Of a stretch of 14,508 bases of DNA, positions 5,582 through 12,197 are shown piece after piece. This stretch comes from an uncultured Campylobacter sp. Lineage in GTDB: Bacteria > Campylobacterota > Campylobacteria > Campylobacterales > Campylobacteraceae. The position numbers and the translations under genes were made by a program. Location of the stretch: positions 1 to 14,508 of the forward strand of contig NZ_CAJPRT010000030.1 in NCBI RefSeq assembly GCF_905373215.1. The letters are read 5' to 3'. The notes below the pieces were generated by a model. The model made no database searches. It was not told the origin of the DNA and saw only the letters and a program-made list of their open reading frames with translations. How positions within the stretch are numbered: position 1 is the first letter of the stretch; the number at the start of each line of letters is the position of its first letter.

Positions 5582-7405
5582 ATGAGCGATATTATCGCGT
5601 ATAAACTTAACGATGAAATTTACGATACTCAAAGTATCGGCGAGCACGCAAGCGAGGCGCAGCCGATATATTTCGATAACTCCGAGGACGCGCTTAAAAT
5701 TTTGCGCCACTCCTGTGCGCACCTTTTGGCGCAGGCGGTGCGCGAGCTCTATGCGGGCGCAAAATTTTTCGTAGGGCCTGCGATCGAAGATGGGTTTTAC
5801 TACGATATCCGCGTTGGCAAAGATAACGGCGAGAAGCTCGGCGAAGAGGATTTAAAGGCGATCGAAAAAAAGATGCGCGCGCTTGCCGAGGCAAATTTAG
5901 AGATTAAAAAGATAGCCTCCACTAAAGAGGCGGTCGCGAAAAAATATGCAAACGACGATCTTAAGCAGGAGGTTTTAAAGCGCATCCCCGAAGGCCCCGT
6001 AAGCCTATACGCGCAGGGCGAGTTTGAGGATATCTGCCGCGGCCCGCACGTGCAAAATACGAAATTTTTGAAAAATTTCGCCCTTACACGCATCGCGGGA
6101 GCGTATCTCGGCGGCGACGAGAAGCGCGAGATGCTAACTCGCATCTACGGCGTCGTATTTGCCGATAAAGATAGCCTTAAAAAACACCTTACGATGCTAG
6201 AAGAAGCCAAGAAGCGCGATCACCGAAAGCTCGGAGCCGAGATGAAATTTTTCACCTTCGACGAGCAGATCGGCGCGGGACTTCCGATCTGGCTTCCTGC
6301 CGGCACGAGGATGCGCATAAAGCTCGAAGAGCGCCTTTATAGGCAGCTTCGCAAGCGCGGCTACGAGCCGGTGCGTGGCCCTGAAATTTTAAAATCAGAC
6401 GCATGGAAGATCAGCGGGCACTACAGCAACTACAAAGAAAATATGTATTTTACGACGATCGAGGAGCAAGAATACGGTATCAAGCCGATGAATTGCGTCG
6501 GCCACATTAAGGTTTATCAAAGCGAGATCCGCTCATATCGCGATCTACCGCTTAAATTTTGCGAGTACGGCGTCGTGCACCGCCACGAAAAAAGCGGCGT
6601 ATTGCACGGACTTTTCCGCGTGCGCGAGTTTACGCAGGACGACGCACATCTATTTGTGATGCCGAGCCAGATCAAAGAAAACGTCTATGAAATTTTAGAT
6701 TTCGTTGAACTCTTGATGAAGGCTTTCGGCTTTGAATACGAGCTTGAAATTTCGACTAAACCGCAAAAGGCGGTTGGCGACGACGAGGTTTGGGAGATCG
6801 CGACGAAGGCTTTAAAAGACGCGCTTGACGAAAAGGGCTTAAAGTACGGCTTAGACGAGGGCGGCGGCGCTTTTTACGGACCTAAGATCGACATCAAAAT
6901 CACCGACGCGCTCGGTCGAAAATGGCAGTGCGGCACGGTACAGGTCGATTTTAACCTGCCTGCGCGCTTCGAGCTTGGCTACATCGACGAAAATAATGAA
7001 AAAAAGCAGCCCGTGATGCTGCATCGCGCGATTTTGGGAAGCTTCGAGCGCTTCGTGGGGATTTTGCTCGAGCACACCGCGGGCGAACTTCCGTTTTGGA
7101 TCTGTCCTACGCAGGTATCGATCGTGCCGATCGGCGAGGCGCACGCAAGCTATGCGAAGGAAATTTTAAATTTGCTGCGCGAAGAAGATATTGACGGAGA
7201 AATTTTAGATAAAAACGAGACGCTAAATAAACGAATCAGAACGGCTGAAAAGCAGAAGGTGCCGCTCATCATCGTCCTAGGCGATAATGAAGTTTCGGCT
7301 CGCAGCGTGGCCTTGCGCGATCGCAGGGCGCGCGAACAGCGAAATTTAAGGCTGGATGAGTTTTTAAATTTCGTAAAAGCTAAATTAAACGAGGTGAATT
7401 TTTGA
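5582..7405 (+). CDS. thrS: Threonyl-tRNA synthetase
   Basis: Charges tRNA-Thr with threonine and edits mischarged Ser-tRNA-Thr. 607 residues. The editing domain has HSCAH (His43, His47) and DICRGPH (Cys152, His156). The class II core carries the zinc site Cys305, His356 and His481, each 29-30 residues earlier than E. coli Cys334, His385 and His511. Motif 2 (HRHEKSG, 333-339) and motif 3 (HRAILGSFERF, 481-491) are intact, followed by the anticodon-binding domain from about 505. The offset shows that the N1/TGS domain is about 30 residues shorter than in E. coli, which I recall as normal for Campylobacter. ATG 5582 has AAGGA at 5568-5572. It heads a translation gene cluster and overlaps infC by 3 bp; an anticodon-like hairpin in its leader suggests autoregulation. 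Confidence 0.98.
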   Translation: MSDIIAYKLNDEIYDTQSIGEHASEAQPIYFDNSEDALKILRHSCAHLLAQAVRELYAGAKFFVGPAIEDGFYYDIRVGKDNGEKLGEEDLKAIEKKMRALAEANLEIKKIASTKEAVAKKYANDDLKQEVLKRIPEGPVSLYAQGEFEDICRGPHVQNTKFLKNFALTRIAGAYLGGDEKREMLTRIYGVVFADKDSLKKHLTMLEEAKKRDHRKLGAEMKFFTFDEQIGAGLPIWLPAGTRMRIKLEERLYRQLRKRGYEPVRGPEILKSDAWKISGHYSNYKENMYFTTIEEQEYGIKPMNCVGHIKVYQSEIRSYRDLPLKFCEYGVVHRHEKSGVLHGLFRVREFTQDDAHLFVMPSQIKENVYEILDFVELLMKAFGFEYELEISTKPQKAVGDDEVWEIATKALKDALDEKGLKYGLDEGGGAFYGPKIDIKITDALGRKWQCGTVQVDFNLPARFELGYIDENNEKKQPVMLHRAILGSFERFVGILLEHTAGELPFWICPTQVSIVPIGEAHASYAKEILNLLREEDIDGEILDKNETLNKRIRTAEKQKVPLIIVLGDNEVSARSVALRDRRAREQRNLRLDEFLNFVKAKLNEVNF

Positions 7406-7923
7406 GCAGAGGCAAAGAGGTTTTTCTAAACGAGGACATTCCGGCTAGCGAAGTCAGGTGCATAGGCGACAACGGCGAGGTTTACGGCATAATTTCAAAG
7501 GCGCAGGCGCTGCAAATCGCCGAGCGAGAGGGCGTGGATCTGGTTTTGATAGCGCCCGATGCAAAGCCGCCCGTTTGCAAGGTCATGAACTACAGCAAAT
7601 TTCGCTATCAGCAGGAAAAAAAGCTCAAAGAGGCGAAAAAAAAGCAAAAAATCATCGAGGTCAAAGAGATCAAGCTGTCCGCCAAAATCGCTCAAAACGA
7701 CATTAATTACAAAGTAAAACACGCGAAAGAATTCCTTAGTAGCGGCAAACACGTCAAGCTTCGCGTATTTTTAAAAGGGCGCGAGATGTCAAGCCCGGAA
7801 ATCGGCGTAAATTTGCTCAATAAAATTTGGGATGAATTTTTCGCAGAAGTTGCAGATCGCGATAAAGCGCCTGCGCTGGAGGGTCGCTACGTAAATATGC
7901 TGATCACGCCGAAAAAGGCGTAG
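7402..7923 (+). CDS. infC: Translation initiation factor IF-3, TTG start
   Basis: Binds the 30S subunit, prevents premature 50S joining and checks start codon and initiator tRNA. 173 residues (E. coli 180): N-domain (about 1-75) with the IF3 signature KVMNYSKFRY (60-69), a Lys-rich linker helix (72-84) and C-domain (85-173). Translation most likely begins at TTG 7402, which overlaps the thrS stop (TGA 7403-7405). GAGGTGA at 7391-7397 is a 7-base match to the 16S rRNA end, and no in-frame ATG occurs before 7587, inside the conserved part. In E. coli infC has a rare AUU start that IF3 discriminates against, making the gene autoregulated; a TTG start fits the same logic but is a milder deviation. 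Overlap with thrS implies translational coupling. Confidence 0.96.
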   Translation: MSRGKEVFLNEDIPASEVRCIGDNGEVYGIISKAQALQIAEREGVDLVLIAPDAKPPVCKVMNYSKFRYQQEKKLKEAKKKQKIIEVKEIKLSAKIAQNDINYKVKHAKEFLSSGKHVKLRVFLKGREMSSPEIGVNLLNKIWDEFFAEVADRDKAPALEGRYVNMLITPKKA

Positions 7924-7938
7924 CGTAAATTTAGTGGT

Positions 7939-7965
7939 ATTTTGCGCTGCGTGCGGCAAAATTTT
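7939..7965 (+). terminator. Terminator-like hairpin after infC
   Basis: ATTTTG-CGC (7939-7947) pairs with GCG-(G)-CAAAAT (7953-7962) with one bulged G and a 5-nt loop, followed by TTTT (7962-7965). It lies 16 bp after the infC stop. The T-run is short, so readthrough into rpmI is likely. Confidence 0.4.
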
Positions 7966-7966
7966 A

Positions 7967-8009
7967 AAATTTACGCGCTGTTTTTCCCCACAGTATAGCG
8001 CGTAAATTT
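7967..8009. repeat. Perfect 13-bp inverted repeat between infC and rpmI
   Basis: AAATTTACGCGCT (7967-7979) and AGCGCGTAAATTT (7997-8009) are exact reverse complements. Two more pairs (G-U, then U-A) extend the stem inward, leaving a 13-nt loop containing a C4 tract. It is flanked by two copies of the palindrome AAATTTTAAAATTT (7959-7972, overlapping the left arm, and 8023-8036). No U-run follows directly. It may be an attenuator or ribosomal-protein target in the leader of rpmI-rplT, or a protein-binding site. Confidence 0.55.
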
Positions 8010-8078
8010 AAACTAAACAGCGAAATTTTAAAATTTATACAGGCTAAGTTTATCTCTAAATTTAGCCCTTTAAATTTG

Positions 8079-8084
8079 TATAAA
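8079..8084 (+). promoter_or_regulatory. Candidate -10 box upstream of rpmI
   Basis: TATAAA preceded by TTTG lies 126 bp before rpmI. No good -35 is visible at the usual distance. It could give rpmI-rplT a promoter independent of thrS-infC. Confidence 0.35.
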
Positions 8085-8149
8085 ATTTTTTGGATCCAGC
8101 CAAACCGAATCTTAAGCGAGTGGCATAATTTAACTTTAAATTTATCAAA

Positions 8150-8180
8150 TTCAAATTTTTCAAAGAAACTTTATTATATA
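8150..8180 (+). promoter_or_regulatory. Candidate promoter close to rpmI
   Basis: TTCAAA (8150-8155) and TATTAT (8172-8177, merging with TATATA 8175-8180) are spaced 16 bp. A start near 8184 would give a leader of about 26 nt before the rpmI ATG. Confidence 0.4.
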
Positions 8181-8210
8181 CTTCTTGTTCACTTTAAAAA
8201 AAGGACGACC

Positions 8211-8402
8211 ATGCCAAAGATGAAAAGCGTGCGCGGTGCCGTCAAGCGTTTTAAAGCGGGCAAAAACAAGATCAAAAGAGGCTCGGCGTTTCGCAGCCAC
8301 ATTTTGACGAAGATGTCTCAAAAACGCAAGAGGAATTTGCGCGAGGCCCAATACGTCGATTCTACGAACGTATCTGCGGTTAAAAAAATGCTTTGCAAAT
8401 AG
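8211..8402 (+). CDS. rpmI: 50S ribosomal protein L35
   Basis: 63 residues, the usual length, strongly basic, beginning MPKMKS as in nearly all L35 proteins and containing the SAFRSHILTKMSQKRKR segment. It binds 23S rRNA in the large subunit. ATG 8211 is preceded by AAGGA (8201-8205). The open frame extends 45 codons upstream, but that extension matches no L35 and lacks a ribosome site. It forms a pair with rplT 97 bp downstream. The 287-bp gap from infC and the promoter-like sites there suggest at least partly separate transcription. Confidence 0.97.
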   Translation: MPKMKSVRGAVKRFKAGKNKIKRGSAFRSHILTKMSQKRKRNLREAQYVDSTNVSAVKKMLCK

Positions 8403-8417
8403 TGCAAAGTTAGTTTT

Positions 8418-8461
8418 TGACGAAAGTCATTCAAACTCCCCTAAATTTATGGATTTTAGGG
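8418..8461 (+). promoter_or_regulatory. Two small hairpins in the rpmI-rplT spacer
   Basis: TGAC-GAAA-GTCA (8418-8429) is a 4-bp stem closed by a GNRA tetraloop. CCCTAAA (8439-8445) pairs with TTTAGGG (8455-8461). The 97-bp spacer is long for this gene pair. L20 is known to repress its own operon by binding leader RNA in E. coli and B. subtilis, so this spacer is a possible site, but I cannot match it to the known L20 target shape. Confidence 0.3.
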
Positions 8462-8499
8462 CAAGATCCCCAAGGGACGCCGATTAAGAAAGGATTAAT

Positions 8500-8856
8500 A
8501 TGGCAAGAGTAAAAACGGGTATCGTTAGACGCCGCCGTCACAACAAGGTGCTAAAGCTTGCGCGCGGATTTTATAGCGCAAGACGCAAACATTTCAGAAA
8601 GGCCAAAGAGCAGCTGGAGAGAAGCCTCGTTTACGCCTTCCGTGACAGACGCGCGAAAAAACGCGATTTCCGCAGACTTTGGATAGTGCGCATCAATGCA
8701 GCTTGCAGACTAAACGACATCAGCTATTCTAAATTTATAAACGGACTTAGAAAAGCGGGCATCGAGCTTGATAGAAAAATTTTAGCAAATATGGCTATGA
8801 ACGACCCTGAAGCTTTCGCAACCGTCGCAAAGAAGGCAAAAGCAGCATTAAAATAA
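8500..8856 (+). CDS. rplT: 50S ribosomal protein L20
   Basis: 118 residues, the normal length. The N-terminus MARVKTGIVRRRRHNKVLKLARGFYSARR is the long basic extension typical of L20, followed by the globular rRNA-binding part with the conserved RRLWIVRINAA segment (58-68). It is needed early in 50S assembly and in other bacteria represses its own operon. AAAGGA lies about 6-11 nt before ATG 8500. A strong terminator follows directly, ending the translation cluster. Confidence 0.98.
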   Translation: MARVKTGIVRRRRHNKVLKLARGFYSARRKHFRKAKEQLERSLVYAFRDRRAKKRDFRRLWIVRINAACRLNDISYSKFINGLRKAGIELDRKILANMAMNDPEAFATVAKKAKAALK

Positions 8857-8861
8857 GTTTT

Positions 8862-8894
8862 AAAATTTGGCCGTCTTAAGACGGCTAAATTTTT
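8862..8894 (+). terminator. Rho-independent terminator of the rplT operon
   Basis: GCCGTCTTAAGACGGC (8870-8885) is a perfect palindrome: a 6-bp GC-rich stem with TTAA loop. The stem continues outward through a G-U pair and A/T pairs from 8862 to 8893, where the 3' side ends in a run of five T (8890-8894). The symmetric A/T flanks could also stop traffic from the opposite strand. Confidence 0.85.
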
Positions 8895-8951
8895 AAATTT
8901 CGACAAAGCTTTTAATTTTAAAAGCGCGTCCAAAAATTTGTCGAAATTTAA
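8893..8951. repeat. 15-bp inverted repeat with nested hairpin upstream of the autotransporter gene
   Basis: TTAAATTTCGACAAA (8893-8907) is the exact reverse complement of 8937-8951. Between the arms lies a second hairpin, GCTTTTA (8908-8914) with TAAAAGC (8919-8925). The left arm touches the rplT terminator and the right arm ends 20 bp before the GAGG ribosome site of the next gene. It could be an operator, a leader RNA fold, or a second terminator-like structure. Confidence 0.6.
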
Positions 8952-8984
8952 GAATTTGGGTATTTTTATTTGAGGCGGTGCAGA

Positions 8985-10946
8985 ATGCTAAAGTCTTTGA
9001 AAAAAATCGTATCTCTTGCGCTTATCGGTGCAGCAGGGTTCGGCTATGCGAGCGAGCAGAATTCCTGGGGCTATGCAAACGCGCAAAAATCACATTCCAA
9101 CAACACTTCCCGTTCCGACGTAATGAGCGCTGCGGACAGCCTGGGCGCGAAATTAAGCAGGCGCGACGCAGCTAGCGATAGCTCTGCGAGCGACGAGTAT
9201 GAAAACTCATTTCGTATCAAGCTTGAGTATGCAAGAGGCTTTGCCAAAAAGGGCTCATATTCGGGCAGGCTTAATAATCAGCGCGTTATGATGCCTGCGT
9301 TTCGCTGGACGGGCAATAGCGGCGTAAATGCCGAGTTTTGGAACGGCATTACCAATATAGGCGGCGCGCTGGTTCCTTATGTGGCTTTCGGCTCTTACGA
9401 GGCGGCGATACCGGGCAATCAAGCTACGCAATATTTGGTCAGAAGAGAAGAAGACGCGGTTCAGATGAAGCGAAATATCGCGGCGGGCATATCAAATTTA
9501 GGCTATACCTATACTAAAAATTCTACTAGAAATTTGAATTTAGTCTATGCCGATATCGATAATTTCGTAAATTTCTACGGCAGAGAAAATATCGCAGGAT
9601 ACTTTATCGACGAAGTTAATACCGAAAACAATCCCGCAACTATCGCCTATATGGCTAATATCTACAATTATATCAAGACTAAATATCCGGGAATGCTTGT
9701 TTTGGCAAACAACGGCTGGGGCGTGCGCGACGCCATAGCTCCCTATGCGGACGTTTGGATGCTGCAAGAGGTGAGCGCGGACGATTATATAAATAACTAC
9801 CGCCCTAGAACTTCGGAATTTGAAAAAGACCCCGCAAATTCTTCTAAAATTTTGCACGTGATATACAACGCAAGACCAGATCAATACGACGAGATCATAA
9901 GATTATCTCGCGAGCGCAACGCGGCAAATCTATTTATCACCTCCGATACGAATGCCTATCCTAGCGGATACGACGATCTGCCTACCTATTTTGAAGCGCT
10001 GATGCTGGCGATCAATAACTTCACGCCTAAAAACGGCAGCCTGTTTTCGCAGGTCGCAAGAGGCGGCAACCGCATAGGCATCGAGATGCCGCGCTCGAAG
10101 GTCGATCTGGATCTTACAAAGCTTGCAAGAAATTCTGCTTATAAAAATTTAACCGACACCGACGAGCAGGAGTTTAACGTAAACGTAAGCGCGATTGGAA
10201 ACTACGGCGGGGATTACAAAGACCGCTCGGGTGGCGTCAAATACGATCACAAGAGCGACGGAATTTTACTCGGAGCCTCCAAGAGAGTAGATGATCTTAC
10301 GCTGGGCGTGATCTTTGGGTATCAAAAATCGGACGCTTGGTATGAGGGTAAATTCGACGGCGTGAAAGAAAACATCAAATCCTACGAGCTCGGTCTGGCG
10401 GGTAGATACGATTTTAACGAGAACGTGGATTTGGCGGTAAATTTAACATATTCGACAAACGATCATAAATTTGAAACCAATAACGGATTCGGCGCTATCC
10501 ATGGCGCGAAATACAAGTCGCAAATTTGGGATTTTAGCACGAGAGCAGGATATAAATTTTTATTTGAAAACGGCTATATTAAGCCATATTTGGGGCTTGG
10601 AGCGATTAGGGTGAACGAGGATGCGATCTCTAGGCTTAAATTTAGCTCCGCTTCAAAAACCGCGCCGAACGGCACCGCGGGAATTTACGCGATCAAGGCT
10701 TTCGGCGATCTGCAGATATTCGCAAATGCTGAGTACGAGCATCGATTTAGCGGAGATTCGTACCATGCAAGCAGAAAGTATTCGGACAGATACGACGTCG
10801 AGGAACTTGATTATTCTAGCGGCGTGTTTAACGGCGCGATCGGACTGAAATATAAAATCCTTCAAAGCGTCGGACTCAGCGCGTCGTACGAGTTAAGCGA
10901 GAGCAAAAATAGCCTGGCAAGAGCGGCTTTTGACGTGGAGTTTTGA
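8985..10946 (+). CDS. Autotransporter with Spherulin-4/GH135-like glycoside hydrolase passenger
   Basis: 653 residues in three parts. Residues 1-22 are a signal peptide (YA-SEQ). Residues 23-95 form a Ser/Asp/Lys-rich linker. Residues about 100-345 resemble the Spherulin-4 family (which includes fungal Sph3, GH135): PYVAFGS (131-137), YADIDNFVNFYGRENIAGYFIDEV (188-211 region), NNGWG (242-246) and GYDDLPTYF (328-336). Asp209-Glu210 and Glu262 sit where the Sph3 acidic catalytic residues are expected (as I recall, Asp166, Glu167 and Glu222 there). Residues about 395-653 have alternating beta-strands and end in Phe, as an autotransporter outer-membrane barrel does. Inferred role: a surface-anchored hydrolase of galactosamine-containing polysaccharide. 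ATG 8985 has GAGG at 8972-8975; a TTG five codons earlier overlaps that site. No partner gene lies beside it. A non-catalytic surface lectin is an alternative. Confidence 0.75.
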   Translation: MLKSLKKIVSLALIGAAGFGYASEQNSWGYANAQKSHSNNTSRSDVMSAADSLGAKLSRRDAASDSSASDEYENSFRIKLEYARGFAKKGSYSGRLNNQRVMMPAFRWTGNSGVNAEFWNGITNIGGALVPYVAFGSYEAAIPGNQATQYLVRREEDAVQMKRNIAAGISNLGYTYTKNSTRNLNLVYADIDNFVNFYGRENIAGYFIDEVNTENNPATIAYMANIYNYIKTKYPGMLVLANNGWGVRDAIAPYADVWMLQEVSADDYINNYRPRTSEFEKDPANSSKILHVIYNARPDQYDEIIRLSRERNAANLFITSDTNAYPSGYDDLPTYFEALMLAINNFTPKNGSLFSQVARGGNRIGIEMPRSKVDLDLTKLARNSAYKNLTDTDEQEFNVNVSAIGNYGGDYKDRSGGVKYDHKSDGILLGASKRVDDLTLGVIFGYQKSDAWYEGKFDGVKENIKSYELGLAGRYDFNENVDLAVNLTYSTNDHKFETNNGFGAIHGAKYKSQIWDFSTRAGYKFLFENGYIKPYLGLGAIRVNEDAISRLKFSSASKTAPNGTAGIYAIKAFGDLQIFANAEYEHRFSGDSYHASRKYSDRYDVEELDYSSGVFNGAIGLKYKILQSVGLSASYELSESKNSLARAAFDVEF

Positions 10947-11004
10947 TTTTAATAGGACGCAGCCCAAGATAGGTAGCTTGAAGCACGATTACAAATTCCT
11001 CTTT

Positions 11005-11035
11005 GCCGCAAATCAAAAATTTGCGGCTAAATTTT
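11005..11035 (+). terminator. Terminator after the autotransporter gene
   Basis: GCCGCAAAT (11005-11013) pairs perfectly with ATTTGCGGC (11019-11027) around CAAAA. It is followed by TAAATTTT, a short T-tract, 58 bp after the stop codon. Confidence 0.65.
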
Positions 11036-11396
11036 ATCTGGGCTTTGCCGCGAAATTTTAAAATTTTGACCGTAAAATTTTTACTAGCATAATTTCTACT
11101 TTGAAATTCCATGTAAGGCCATTTTTTGTGCCGTTATGGATGCGAAGCGACGAGATGGAATCGCTGCCACAGAATTTCGCGCGGACGCTGAGGGGGGTTT
11201 TAAAATTATAAGATTTTGCCCGTTTAAGACTTTGTGGATCGCGTTTCATCCGTAAGAGATTTTAAAATTCTATACTAGGTGCAACTGCGGAATTTTTAAA
11301 AGCAGCGGAATTGCAAGAACTCCAAAGGGGCAGTATTCATAATCCGAGGCAAAATTTAGATTGATTGAAAGCTACCGAAATTGGGTGAAAGAAGCG

Positions 11397-11424
11397 AAAT
11401 TTTGCGGATCGCTCCGCAAAATTT
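11397..11424 (-). terminator. Terminator of the selA-selB-dsb operon
   Basis: AAATTTTGCGGA (11397-11408) and TCCGCAAAATTT (11413-11424) form a perfect 12-bp stem with a TCGC tetraloop. It starts 8 bp beyond the stop codon of the DsbC-like gene on the - strand, with A/T-rich arms at the base. Confidence 0.75.
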
Positions 11425-11432
11425 AAGAGAGA

Positions 11433-12146
11433 TTATTTTAGCTTGTCTAGTTCGATGATGTAAGGCACCGAGTTTACCCCCGCACCGAAGTATTTGGCAG
11501 CTAGGGCTTTTGCAGCATTTAGCTCGGCAGCGCTTACGTCTTTGGCGCCTGCTTTGTTATCTTCAGCGTAGTATTTTCTAAAAACCGCTATCTTTTGCTC
11601 GTCGGTTTTAGCATTTTTGATTTCTTTGTAGATGAGTGCGGATTTTGCGTGGCCGTCGTCGCCGTGAACGGAGGTCATGACGATATCAACATTGTTATTT
11701 TTTAGCGTTTCTTCGATCCTTGCCATCTCTTTGCGGCAGAATGGGCACAAAGCATCCGTCAGCATCAAAATCGTAGGTTTTTTTGGATCGTTTCCTAGCT
11801 TGATAATATTGTCTTTACTCTCTGCTTTGAAGACCTTACTTAGCTGCCCTGCGATGCGGTCTTGTTTGATCTGCTCCTTATAGACTACGCGTTTTTTAGG
11901 ATCGATGATATCGGTAAAGATCAGATCGCCTTGGGTGAAAATGATCTCCTCTTGCGACATATTGCCTTGAGAGATTTTTAAAACGACCGCTTCAACGCCC
12001 TTTAGCTCGCTAAGCGGGATGCGCTCGGCGACCTTTATTTCGATGCCTTGAGGCGCGCCGCCATAGATGGATAGAATTTCGCTGTCGCTTAAAGCCGCGT
12101 TTAGGCTTGCTGCGAGCGCAACTGAAGTTAAAATAGCTTTTTTCAT
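11433..12146 (-). CDS. Periplasmic DsbC/DsbG-like thiol:disulfide oxidoreductase (CPFC)
   Basis: 237 residues. An N-terminal signal peptide (about 1-18) exports it to the periplasm. Residues 25-100 resemble the DsbC-type dimerisation domain, including GDLIFTDIID (73-82). The thioredoxin fold follows, with active site Cys134-Pro-Phe-Cys137 in DALCPFCRKEM and the cis-proline loop SVPY (Pro228). Such proteins make, reshuffle or reduce disulfides in exported proteins. The position after selA-selB matches C. jejuni Cj1380 (C8J_1298 in strain 81116), which I recall as a dimeric Dsb protein with oxidase and isomerase activity. I chose ATG 12146 because AAGGAA stands just upstream and the signal peptide begins there; 13 codons further upstream add an implausible charged tail. 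It lies 51 bp after selB, so probably in its operon. Confidence 0.85.
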   Translation of the reverse strand: MKKAILTSVALAASLNAALSDSEILSIYGGAPQGIEIKVAERIPLSELKGVEAVVLKISQGNMSQEEIIFTQGDLIFTDIIDPKKRVVYKEQIKQDRIAGQLSKVFKAESKDNIIKLGNDPKKPTILMLTDALCPFCRKEMARIEETLKNNNVDIVMTSVHGDDGHAKSALIYKEIKNAKTDEQKIAVFRKYYAEDNKAGAKDVSAAELNAAKALAAKYFGAGVNSVPYIIELDKLK

Positions 12147-12197
12147 TTTTTTCCTTTGCAAAAAATTCCGCGCATTGTAGTGCAAAATTTTAAATTT

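Larger units (their letters stand above)
10947..11432. other. 486-bp convergent spacer
   Basis: This lies between two convergent genes and holds a terminator for each side (11005-11035 and 11397-11424). It also contains one copy of the AAATTTTAAAATTT palindrome (11053-11066) and a G6 run (11192-11197). Short open frames on the - strand have no ribosome sites or family features. I see no RNA gene. Confidence 0.5.

Noticed and set aside
8970..8984. Upstream TTG start for the autotransporter
   Set aside because: It overlaps the GAGG ribosome site; starting at ATG 8985 gives a normal signal peptide.
11192..11197. G6 run as a phase-variable tract
   Set aside because: Too short compared with the Campylobacter tracts known to vary, and not in or near a gene start.
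10876..11249. Two overlapping - strand frames in the convergent spacer
   Set aside because: They cross a terminator and antisense coding DNA, with no ribosome sites and no family features.
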